This document shows positions 54,548-64,000 of a stretch of DNA of 64,000 bases, in pieces (the stretch's first letter is position 1; the number at the start of each line of letters is the position of its first letter). Origin of the DNA: Marsupella aquatica. Lineage: Eukaryota; Marchantiophyta. Under the pieces are notes generated by a model. The model did not search any database. It saw only the letters and a program-made list of their open reading frames with translations, and was not told the DNA's origin. The position numbers and the translations under genes were made by a program. The DNA is taken from contig OZ316895.1 of NCBI GenBank assembly GCA_973895155.1, positions 124,001-188,000 of the forward strand. The letters run 5' to 3'.

Positions 54548-57500
54548 GGTCATCGTGACTTATTTCCCGACCAATCTGGTCTGCCTTGCTAGCCATTTCC
54601 AGGGTCGCTAGCAAAATTTCCTGTTTTCTCGTTGAAGAATTGACAGCCAAGGATTGAGGAAAACAACTGCCAGATTGGCATTCCAGTGTCAAGAACATTA
54701 AATTTAGTGGTTAATTGCTGCCTGACTGTGTTTGGATTAATTCAAAGGAAGAATGGTGTCTTTCCACCAGACGTCTTCAACATCTCACCCAAGCAAATTC
54801 AAGCCAAAAAGAAGAGATAACAGATTAAGCGCAGCTACTATGGTAACAGCAGGAGTTTTTATGATAGCAAGGTGTTCTCCTTCATTTGAATACTTACCTA
54901 AAGCTCTGATTGTTATTACTTCTCTCTCAAGACCTTCTACACATGAATCTATTTTCTTGAAGTAGGCATGGGCCCAGCAGAAGCAACAGACGCATATACT
55001 CCACTATTCCTTGCAGAACTATGCTGCCTTCTACGGTCACGCGCACGGTCTATGAGCTTTCGGATTCAGTGATGCCGTCAACGTATCAAAGTTTCTACTG
55101 CAAATACTGTCCACTTTCCTGCCATGTCCGATAATCCTTCACGATAGTACTGTACAGTGCATCATTCCATTCTCGCGTCATTTGAGAATTATTCCCTTAC
55201 GCCTTCCCTAACCCCAGAGTAGCTAACAAGCTTTCGAGCACGTTTCACGACCGTATCTTGCGAATCTGAGAAGCTCAGACAGTTGAGATGCAGATGGAAC
55301 TTCATATCGTTTTGGTCGAATCCAGACTGTCAACTCCCTTTGAAGCAGAAGAACATGGCCACTTCACTAGAATTGAATTATCTAATCTTCGACATGGATG
55401 TATTCGAAGATCTGAATACATCCATCAGTCTCGGCCAAAGGCTTCCTGCAAGTCGATGAACTCGAAGACTCATTGCTTGAAGTTCTCTGCTGGTGGAGGT
55501 CGCCATCCGCGCATTTGATCTTTATGCCCTTGATTTTCGTCTCCTGTCACCAATGTGAGTTCCCTTCCAGTACCATGTTCACAGCAAGGCAAGTACTGTA
55601 TGCAACTCTTCTTTTGATCTAAGGACAATACTCAACTAAGATGTCAAAAGAGGTTTCTACATATCAAGCCAACAGCTTGATTTCACGCACCTATAATTTC
55701 GACACTCAAAACGAAACTTGCGTGACATTTCTCTTACATGAAATGGTCTTTCAGCCAGAAGAGGGTACAACCCCCAATTGCAGAATCTCAAAATTAATGT
55801 TACAGAATTGCGACACCCAAAACCTGATTGTATCTGCGCTGCCAGTGACTACTGATTTGAAGTCACTTTCCAGCCAGCCCAACACAGCTTTCAATCTGGG
55901 TTCACCAGTAATCACCACAAGAACACATTCCATCTTTGAAATGGTGGAACCGATTTGCATCCCTTGCAATAATCTCGCGTCCGGTCACCTTAGAGATATA
56001 CTTGGTTGCTGAGTGGCAATCTGAACACACCCGAAGGTTCTTACTTACACGAATAGGTTCTCCCCATGGTAGGTGCATAAGTCCGTAAGCAATAGCCAAC
56101 TTCTCACTATGAGAGCAAAGGGCTAGCTCTTTATCATCTTCATTGATATTATGCAATACAAGCTGGGTATCCGGAATGTAGCCTTCCGCCTTCAGTTTTT
56201 CACTCAATATATTCAGCTCAGTATAGATCGCCTCCGCTTCTGGGTGAGATGTATCCCCCACCACAAATTCATGGATCTTGTTATGAACTTCGATCCAGCT
56301 ACGTCCTGGCTCCTTCCGAACACCTCTCTCTTGCATCATAGTGCGCACAGATGACACCTTCTCCCACTTCCCAGCTGCAGCATAGATATTGGAGAGCAGT
56401 ACATATGTAGAGGCTTTACTGGGTTCCAACTTGAAAAGCTCGTTAGCGGCCAGTTCACCCAGCTCCACGTTACCGTAAGTTCTACAAGCCCCAAGCAAGG
56501 CTGTCCAAGTTACATCATCTGGTTCGATCGGCATATCACTGATCAACTGCTTTGCTGCTTCCACGTGTCCCGCCCGCCCAAGAATATCCACCATGAGGGT
56601 ATAGTGAAAAACAGTACGCTCGATACCATAATCTTGCGTCATAGCAGAAAAGATTCTACGGCCATCATCAACAAGGCCTCCATGAGAACAGGCTGACAAC
56701 ACAGCTGTGAATGACGTCTCGGTGGGCTTCACATGGTCTGCATTCATTTGTCTGAAAAGTTCCAGGGCTTCCTGCCCATATCCGTGTTGTGCAAGTCCAC
56801 CGATCATTATGTTCCAAGTGACTACATCGCGTTTCTCCATTCTGTTAAAAACAAGTCGGGCGTCAGCTATACTGCCACACTCTGCATACATGTGAACGAG
56901 TGCACTACCCACACGCAAATCCGACTCCAGTCCGGCTTTGCTAGCGTGGCCATGAACCTCCTTCACCCACTCCAAAGCCCCCGCGCTTGCAGATGCATTC
57001 AGGATGGTCACATAAGTGATTTCATTTGGTTCGAAGCCTTGGCGTCTCATTTCAAGAAACATTCGATATGCTTCATGCCCAGATCCATGTTGTGCAAGCC
57101 CTCCTATCATTACAGTCCATGTGATTACATCGCGTTTCTCCATTCTGTCAAAGACCAGTCGGGCATCATCTATACTGCCAATCTTCGCATACATGTGAAC
57201 GAGTGCATTGCCCACACGCAAATCCGAGTCCAGTCCGGCTTTGCTAGCGTGGCCATGAACCTCCTTCACCCACTCCAAAGCCCCCGCACTTGCAGATGCA
57301 TTCAGGATGGTCACATAAGTGATTTCATTTGGTTCGAAGCCTTGGCGTCTCATTTCAAGTAACATTCGATATGCTTCATGCCCACATCCATGTTGTGCAA
57401 GTCCCCCGATCATTACATTCCATGTGACTACAGTGTGTTTCTCCATTCCCTCAAAAACAAGTCGGGCGTCATCTACACTGCCAATCTTTGCATACATGTG

Positions 57501-60500
57501 GACCAGTGCAGTGCCCACACGCAAGTCTGACTCCAGTCCCACTTTGCTAGCATGCCCATGAACCTCTCTCACCCACTCCAAAGACCCTGCACTTGCAGAC
57601 GCATTCAGGATGCTCACATAAGTGACTGCGTTTGGTTCGAAGCCTTCCCGTCGCATCTGGAGAAATAATCGATAAGCTTCATGCCCACTTCCGTGTTGTG
57701 CAAGTCCACCGATCATTACAGTCCATGTGACTACATCGCGTTTCTCCATTCTGTCAAAAACCAGTCGGGCGTCACCTATCCTGCCACTCTCTGCATACAT
57801 GTGAACCAGCGCAGAGCCCACACGCAAATCTGACTCCAGTCCCGCTTTCCTAGCGTGGCCATGAACGTCCTTCACCCATGCCAAATCCCCATCACACGCG
57901 GATGCATTCAGGATGCTCGTATAGGTGATTGCATTTGGTTCGAAGCCAGCACGTCTCATTTGGAGAAAAAGCAAATATGCTTCATTCCCACATCCATGTT
58001 GTGCAAGTCCACCGATCATTACATTCCAGGTGACCACATCGCGTTTCTCCATTTTGTCAAACACAAGTCGGGCATCATCTATACTGCCACTTTTCGCGTA
58101 AATGTGAACGAGTGCATTGCTCACAACCAAATTCGACTCCAGTCCACCCTTGCAAGCATGGCCATGAACCTCCTTCACCCATTCCAAAGCCCCCACACTT
58201 GCAGATGCATTCAGGATGCTCAGATAAGTGATTGCATCTGGTTTGAAGCCTTCCCGTCTCATTTGGAGGAATAGTCGATATGCTTCCACACCATCACCAC
58301 GTTCTGCACATGCTCCAATCATAACATTCCATGTAATGACATTTCGATTAGTCAACTTTTCAAAAACTTTCCTTGCCTCGGTGATGCACCCACATTTAGA
58401 GTACATCAGTACGAGAGCAGACCCTACCCGCACGTCCGATTCAAAGCCGGCATGTCGAATACCCTGATGAATTTCTTTTCCCCAATTGAGAGCTAATGGG
58501 CTTGAACATGCATTCAGGATGCTCAGATACGTGATCTCATTCGGCTTCACGCCTTCTTGGCGCATTAGATTGAAAATTTCGAGTGCAGATTCAGCATGAT
58601 CACTCCTAGCGTATCCCGCAATCATGCTGGTCCAAGTAATAACATTCTTCTTCTGAATTTGATCAAAAACTCTACGTGCATCCGATAAACCTCCGCATTT
58701 GATATACACATTCAAAAGCGTGATTGCCACATATGGATTTTCGTGAATTCCACTCTCGATGATGCAATCATGAATTTGCTTGGCTCCTGAAAGGTCTTTC
58801 TGTTGCAAGCACATTTGCAGAACTTTAACATATGTGTACGAGTCTATAGCAATGCCTCGCTGTAGACGATCTTTCAACATAACAATTGTTTGACCCGTGG
58901 TACCAGGATGCATATGCCTACTGCCAATCCCTTTTGCAGTGACTTGAGACCGATCTCTCGTGCAATAACTAACATTAGATGGAAATCTGCAGTGAGTAAC
59001 CAAATTCGCCCTTGCTAAGACCCACGCTGGGGTTGACCATCCATCCACCCAAAGTGCTAGTCTTGTCAACTTCTGATTGAACTCAGGTGCTCTGGGCTTC
59101 CTCTGTCAGCACCACAACCCACGATCAGATCTGCTACCAGGATAAAATCCAGGAGATTCCACGAGGTGCAATGAATTTGTAGTTATTTCTTGACGACTAT
59201 GTTTCCGGTGATCTTTCTACAATGAGTGTTCAGAAATGGATAGCAGACCGGTAAGCCTCTCGAGTTCTAGGGTGCATTCCTACCTCCGTCCAAAGATGTA
59301 TTTTCTTGTCTCCCTTGCTCTGCTGTGATCTTTGGTACAGATAACTTGCAAAAGTTAAATGACTCCTTTCCAACTGAGAGTAACGGCTATCTGTCAAGAA
59401 TGCAATGATCTTAGAATAGAATATTGAAATAATTGTGAAAGGCATATCCAGGTATCAACAAGCTCGTTCCTTCTCCCGTATTTCACTGTACCCACAGAAA
59501 GGACAGAGTCAAGAGCCTATCGAATTGGTACTAAAATACTTCAGCCAGAAGTCACATGTTATCCTTGGGTTGTGTACAGGACAGACTCTTAGGGCATCTT
59601 GACACGCGTTCATTTGTAAGTTGCCTACACTGTCCTTTCTGCGCTATACACAAACCAGAATCTCAGGTTTCTGAAAAGAGATTACTTAGAAATAAAGCCT
59701 AGCCATCATCTGTAGAATCCATCGTGATTAGACAAAGATGACATGAACGTGAAAGCGCTTCCCTCCCTCTCCTACAATTCAGAAATAAAGGCTATCCATC
59801 ATTCTTGAACTTGGCTCTTATACAATCCGTGAAAAGACACATACGACATGAATGTAACAGCCTCCCCTCCCCTCCCCCCCCCCCCCACCCACCCACCCTG
59901 TGCTTCTTAACACGAAAAAGGAATCAAACTTGAAGTTCAACTCAAGTCTTGATCACATAAGCCTCATAGCAGGAAATTCCCTCAACTATAAATGTCACAC
60001 CGTGGTGCTGGAACAAGAGTTTCTGTTTAAAAGTAGGTACGCATAACGTTGAAATCGCTCGTCAGTCTCATTACCTGAAGGCCGTGTACATGAACAATGG
60101 CGGATGCCAATACCAATCAAACCGGAAGATGAAGGATAAACTCTGCAAATCAAACGTCTTTGTTGAGAATGTATTCAAGGTCGTTTGGTCACATCAAATC
60201 CAACAAAATGACATGCATACAAAATTAATCATACCTGGCTGAGGACTGTTGCCTAAAGCGGTCCATATCCAAAAGTTCCATCGAGTCAGCTCCGTTCCCG
60301 TGCCGAGAATACGGAGCTCAATGGTACAGTTTTGAGAAATACGATCTTACCTGTTTGACAAAAGTTCAAATCAGTCTAAGTAGTGCAATCTTGCAGAGCC
60401 CTCAAATTTCAAGTCTCATCTTTCCTTCCCATGGACTAAGGAAAGAATATTCATTACGCGAAGGCTCTGTTGGGGAAACCTTGCCCGGGCAGAGGAATCT

Positions 60501-61480
60501 CAGCTCAGCGTAACAGTTGGAGGAAGCCCTAGAAGCATAGCAGTAGCGGTATCTTCTCCAGGATCAATTCCTGCTGGACTCTTTTACGAAACATCCCAGC
60601 TTTGCCATCAAAACTTGAGAATCAAAACTACAAGTTTTGAGAAGAAAAAGTATGAGAAGATCTTCCATCCAAACCCCAAAGCAACCCACCGTCATACCTG
60701 CACATTGCCCTCTGAAAAACTATGGCGCGAGTGCCATTGTTTATCGCCCTCCAAGAAAGAACCCTTTCCAACTGAAGTGACCTGCATACCAAACGAAGAA
60801 TTGACGAAATTTCTTCAAAGAAGAACTTGTGAACAAGTGTTATGCAGTCCGTGTAAGTAGCAAATTGGGCAGGCTCGACAATTCGTTCAGAACAACAAGT
60901 TGAAGCAAGTGGCAACAAAATTGATCTAGACTGTGACGGGAAATCAGGAGACGGGCAGCAGGAGACGTCATGCAAGAATGAGCAGGACTTGAACCAGGAT
61001 GGACAGTATCCCGGGCTGAAAAAGAGATTCTGTCCCGCTTCCTTGGGGGCTCAGAGGTGAGAAGTATAGTTGCCCAGCAATCTAAGGTCGAAACGCAGAA
61101 GAACATCCAGTATAGCTAGGGCCTTACTAGGAATTCTCTGCCCAAAGGACATGACGAGAGGCCGTGTAAAAGTGGTAACGCGAACCTAACAGGGATCACT
61201 GGATTCGTCAGCATGTAGCTACGCACAGCTCGATACCAACTCCCCGAGAAGCAACTATAGCAATTTAGCAATCCGAAGCCACTACGACAAGTAATTCTTA
61301 GCAGATTGTGAAGTCTACAAGGATTGTTAGCTCATTAAATTAACTGCTGAACCAGCATCCAATAATAGATTCTTAATCTTGGTTCCTTTTATATTTAATT
61401 ATACCTAATATTGTCTTTTCCAACTTATAAGTTGGTGTTCGTGATAATTCCTGCTTTTTATCTTCTTCATTTCTTGTTGT
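54548..61480. repeat. 7-kb segmental duplication, copy 2
   Basis: Direct-orientation partner of 22,093-29,115. Its left edge keeps the GATTGGTC/GACCAATC inverted pair (54,542-54,573) and a TTGCTAGCC/TCGCTAGCAAAA pair of half-sites. Its right edge runs into a tandem repeat at 61,461. Non-coding flanks are as similar to copy 1 as the coding part is. Confidence 0.9.
55902..59069 (-). CDS. PLS-class PPR protein with DYW deaminase domain, copy 2
   Basis: A 1,055-residue intronless paralogue of the protein at 23,445-26,612 with the same N-terminus, E motifs and DYW domain: PG box 921, LCSHSEK with catalytic His 987/Glu 989, CSDC, CSCGDYW. Its role is again predicted C-to-U editing of organelle RNA. 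The middle differs. It has an extra first module (GLESNLVVSNALVHIYAKSG), its second module equals copy 1's first, and its last two modules are near-duplicates of each other with MRRQGFEPNEITYVTILNA. The module number is five in both. P-motif fifth/last residues are N-D, N-N, T-N, N-N, T-N, N-T, unlike copy 1, so a different RNA target is predicted. Upstream sequence is shared with copy 1. Confidence 0.95.
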   Translation of the reverse strand: MTRLALWVDGWSTPAWVLARANLVTHCRFPSNVSYCTRDRSQVTAKGIGSRHMHPGTTGQTIVMLKDRLQRGIAIDSYTYVKVLQMCLQQKDLSGAKQIHDCIIESGIHENPYVAITLLNVYIKCGGLSDARRVFDQIQKKNVITWTSMIAGYARSDHAESALEIFNLMRQEGVKPNEITYLSILNACSSPLALNWGKEIHQGIRHAGFESDVRVGSALVLMYSKCGCITEARKVFEKLTNRNVITWNVMIGACAERGDGVEAYRLFLQMRREGFKPDAITYLSILNASASVGALEWVKEVHGHACKGGLESNLVVSNALVHIYAKSGSIDDARLVFDKMEKRDVVTWNVMIGGLAQHGCGNEAYLLFLQMRRAGFEPNAITYTSILNASACDGDLAWVKDVHGHARKAGLESDLRVGSALVHMYAESGRIGDARLVFDRMEKRDVVTWTVMIGGLAQHGSGHEAYRLFLQMRREGFEPNAVTYVSILNASASAGSLEWVREVHGHASKVGLESDLRVGTALVHMYAKIGSVDDARLVFEGMEKHTVVTWNVMIGGLAQHGCGHEAYRMLLEMRRQGFEPNEITYVTILNASASAGALEWVKEVHGHASKAGLDSDLRVGNALVHMYAKIGSIDDARLVFDRMEKRDVITWTVMIGGLAQHGSGHEAYRMFLEMRRQGFEPNEITYVTILNASASAGALEWVKEVHGHASKAGLESDLRVGSALVHMYAECGSIADARLVFNRMEKRDVVTWNIMIGGLAQHGYGQEALELFRQMNADHVKPTETSFTAVLSACSHGGLVDDGRRIFSAMTQDYGIERTVFHYTLMVDILGRAGHVEAAKQLISDMPIEPDDVTWTALLGACRTYGNVELGELAANELFKLEPSKASTYVLLSNIYAAAGKWEKVSSVRTMMQERGVRKEPGRSWIEVHNKIHEFVVGDTSHPEAEAIYTELNILSEKLKAEGYIPDTQLVLHNINEDDKELALCSHSEKLAIAYGLMHLPWGEPIRVSKNLRVCSDCHSATKYISKVTGREIIARDANRFHHFKDGMCSCGDYW

Positions 61481-61655
61481 AGTTGTCCTTTCCCTTACCT
61501 CACTGGTATTTGGTACTGTTGTCTCTTGTGCTCCCTCACTCATTTTATACCTGCATTATCTTCTTCATTTCTTGATGTAGTTGTCCTTTCCCTTACCTCA
61601 CTGGTATTTGGTACTGCTGTCTCTTGTGCTCCCTCACCTCATTTTCTTGAACACT
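61461..61655. repeat. 98-bp tandem duplication
   Basis: TCTTCTTCATTTCTTG followed by TAGTTGTCCTTTCCC...CTCACTGGTATTTGGTACTG is present twice with a 98-bp period at the right edge of duplication copy 2. Confidence 0.85.
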
Positions 61656-62570
61656 GCTTCTCTGCATTGTGGAGCTACACATAACAATTCTTCAACAGTT
61701 AATTCCACTTTAGCCTTTGAAATAACCTCTACCAATTTCTTTATTATCTCTTGTTCACTTTTCCCTCTGATTTGTTCCATTCTCAATGGTTCTTCCCTTA
61801 ATGATTCATCACGTATTGGGTCTTCCTCATGTGTAAAGGACTCTCTGATTTCTTCTTTAAAACTCTCATCAGACTCTAAATTTCAGCTCCATCTTCTATT
61901 CTATCATCCAAACCCATTAGTCTTTCTGGTCTTTGCAGCGATTCACTTTGTTGATGTTGGCGGATTTGTTCTGTTGTGTCACATGTTGTAGCGTCCAATT
62001 GTTCCCAACTGGTACTTGGTACTCCACTCATGGACAGTAGAGCTAACACGATCGGTGGCTCTACCTATTGTGACCTAGTCACTATATTCACATCCGTTGT
62101 CTGAATTCTTACATGATTAACTGGTGCTTTAGTTTGTGCTTCAGTTCTTTGGTTCCCAACCACTCGCTGAGGTCTGCAACATTATCCTGCAATCGGATAG
62201 ATCAGCTCCATGTCCCAAACAGCCTACACGGAGCACATTCTTTACCAGCAGACTTACAGGACAGTGAATCTCACAACAAGATCAGATCTGTCAAATTGAC
62301 CTTTCACATGTAAAAGATCCCAGGCAAGAAGACCGACAATCCGGACTTAAATATTTACATTTCATGATGAAAAGTAACAGCTAACAGAGCAACGACACCA
62401 ACGAGAAGGGGACACTTGACACATGTTCTCACTGGTCCCGTTTAAGAGAACTAAATTCTCTAAATGTCCTCCCTAAATTCTCTAAATTTGCATCCCTTTC
62501 CGGAGAAAAATGGTCACTCAGACTTGAAGTTACCGTTAGAAATATCCGTTGGCCGGGTCTCAACATGGGA
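61656..62570. other. Interval without recognised gene
   Basis: Short open frames exist, but none has recognisable features. CTAAATTCTCTAAAT words at 62,452-62,487 form a small local repeat. Confidence 0.45.
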
Positions 62571-62579
62571 AGAGTTACA

Positions 62580-62844
62580 ATAATAGCACCCGATGGTATT
62601 ATTGACACATTACCCTTAAATGACCTCAAATTTTGATAAATGGCTATAATAGCGCCAGGCGCTATTATTGATCTGAACCAAAAATGTACTGCCTCAACAT
62701 AATAGCGCCCGACGCTATTATGGAATGACGACTAAAATGACATTTCCTCGTCGAAATACATTAATATTGGTGAACTTCTTGACTTTCTGGATAATATGAG
62801 TGTATTTTGACATTTTCAATAATAATAGTGCCAAGCGCTATCAA
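62580..62844. promoter_or_regulatory. Array of four 23-bp palindromes (P23)
   Basis: Four sites share left arm ATAATAGCG, a 5-base centre and right arm CGCTATTAT: 62,580-62,602 (arms ...GCA/TGG...), 62,646-62,668 (perfect, arms extending to 11 bp), 62,699-62,721 (perfect 9-bp arms) and 62,822-62,844 (imperfect). A lone half-site GGCGCTACTAAT lies near 62,928. They lie 320-590 bp upstream of the second transposase copy at 63,167, the same relative place as P18 sites 2 and 3 before the first copy. Confidence 0.8.
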
Positions 62845-63166
62845 TGTTGAGGACAAATATCTCTCTCATATAGTACTATTCTAATGTGAATCCAGCTTTG
62901 TAAGACGTTGTAAAAGAAGGAATTTTTCTTGGCGCTACTAATATTTGTTGTTGAAAATCCCGTTAAACTAACGAAAACATTTTATTTTTAATGGTCATCC
63001 ACTGCCATTCTTTTAAGACTTTTCCATTGAATCAACGGTAATTTAATTAAAATTCAAAAAGTTGATATCGTGTTTTCTTTGTTTGAGATGCTTTAGACGC
63101 GGTGAAATAAGAAACTAAAGCTAACACAACACTCTCATTTTACCATTCTGGTCAATGTTATTCGTG

Positions 63167-64000
63167 ATGCAACGTGTAATTAGGGTAAAGTGTCCGATAA
63201 CGGGTGATGTGGTTACCATACCTGTGACTAATGGACCAGGTCGTTAGTGAGAATTATCTTTGCGGAAGGTATGATGTCAAGAGGAAAGACATTGCAAGTT
63301 TAGGAACACTTGCCAAAGGTCCTGCCCATTTTGATTACATTAGTGGAGAGAAATTCTGGGAACTACATGTAGGTGTCGATTACACGCTTTCCCTTTGAGG
63401 AAAAGAAGTGGTTCATGTTAAATTAGAGAAGGAAGTTGCACCGCAGGAAGTCGTCGACCTCACATCTGATGGCAAGGACTCATTCCTTGGATCTCCTTTG
63501 CTGATGAATGTTGGAAACATCAACAAAGAGAGAATGCCATAATTTGGCAGAGCAATCATTTCCAATGCATCAATGTAGCAAGTTGAAGGAACGAGTTCCT
63601 CCTGTTTTTCCAAGATTGAACACGACAAATAGTGGATCTAATATGCTTCTTAAAGCTCCGTCTGTTCCTATCATCTACAGACGAAGCGCTTTAGACGCAC
63701 TTTTGAAATCTTGTCCAGAACAAAGTGAGCTTTCTCGCTTTGTGAGATCAGAGGCTTTCAAGCACGAGCAAGTAGAATTACTTCCAAAAACTTACAATGG
63801 CAATGTCATATTTGAGCTTCCACCTGTCAATTGTGTCAGTTCAAAAGGGAAGCACCTCCTTAACATGGACCGGTCAAAGGATTGCTACCTATGGACTCAA
63901 ATTCTCCCCACTTCAGCCAATGTCTTACCTAAGAAGATGTGGGAGTTTGGCAAAGTCAGTTGTAGCGGATCACTAGAATGTTGAAACAAATCATGCAAGT
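63167..64000 (+). pseudogene. Second MULE transposase copy, N-terminal part
   Basis: It starts MQRVIRVKCPITGDVVTIP, matching the first copy's N-terminus (LDCRITGDVVVLP). Further homology after frame changes includes KFWELHVGVDYTL (against KVWTLKVGSCVEVL), VVDLTSD, TYNGNVIFELPPV (against TYNGNVVFELPPV), LLNMDR and YLWTQILPTSANV (against YPWTRLVNTSANL), ending in CSGSLEC with a stop next. Stops at about 63,245 and 63,398 and frame shifts show decay. The window ends before the DDE core. Divergence from the first copy is large at protein level, so this is a different lineage of the same family. Confidence 0.7.

Noticed and set aside
62580-62844. The palindrome array as a CRISPR array
   Set aside because: The repeats are palindromic with irregular spacing (66, 53 and 123 bp), there are only four, and the context is a plant transposon.

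Overview
This window looks like nuclear DNA of a land plant, most probably a moss. The best evidence is two long intronless PLS-class pentatricopeptide-repeat (PPR) proteins ending in a complete DYW cytidine-deaminase domain. Their arrays are made of near-identical 101-residue P-L-S modules, as in moss organelle RNA-editing factors. The rest is almost entirely transposable elements, satellites and decayed copies. There are no operons, ribosome-binding sites or other prokaryotic features. The moss assignment is an inference from protein style.

Region 1 (1-17,039) is a nest of Ty3/gypsy-type retrotransposons. A decayed minus-strand element (integrase, RT/RNase H, protease and gag, 9,613 down to 733) is cut by three later events. 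The 3' end of a plus-strand LTR abuts its integrase at 732/733. A 2.75-kb unit with a 5-bp target duplication sits in its gag (6,362-9,113). A plus-strand LTR plus gag (10,188-16,483) sits in its 5' LTR. The LTRs appear to be unusually long (about 4.7 kb) and to carry a large ORF inside them: a plant-mobile-domain-like region followed by a coiled coil, 1,210 codons and still open. The 2.75-kb unit carries a different 502-codon ORF of the same general kind.

Region 2 (17,040-21,755) holds a 298-bp direct repeat, a 2.2-kb satellite of CTCAACCC-type units, a transposon gene fragment, a CACTA-like transposon end with a subterminal motif array, and a copia-type gag fragment.

Region 3 (22,093-37,110 and 54,548-61,480) contains three copies of a roughly 5-7 kb segment with a DYW-type PPR gene. 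Copies 1 and 2 are direct, nearly identical and both open at 1,055 codons, yet they differ by gain and loss of whole 101-residue modules. Copy 3 is inverted, older and frameshifted. The spacer between copies 1 and 3 holds dispersed promoter-like repeats and telomere-like CCCTAAA/CCCTCAA sequence.

Region 4 (38,200-46,273) is the most unusual part. A Mutator-like (MULE) transposase gene on the minus strand is divergent from a plus-strand, intron-containing gene. That second gene joins a ParB-like domain (DGNHR motif) to a beta-class DNA amino-methyltransferase (permuted catalytic core). Six 18-bp palindromes, consensus GCTAGCRANNTYGCTARC, lie in the shared intergenic region and in introns of both genes. 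A second, diverged copy of the transposase begins at 63,167. Upstream of it lie four copies of a different palindrome, 23 bp long, built on the same TAGCG...CGCTA half-sites. I interpret this as a eukaryotic transposon lineage that encodes a ParB-methyltransferase and carries its own palindromic recognition sites. Both copies here are broken.

Region 5 (46,274-54,547) contains another partial mobile-domain LTR (47,900-50,628), a repeat-gene fragment, a Helitron-like N-terminal fragment, a 165-bp tandem repeat and a GC-rich low-complexity tract.
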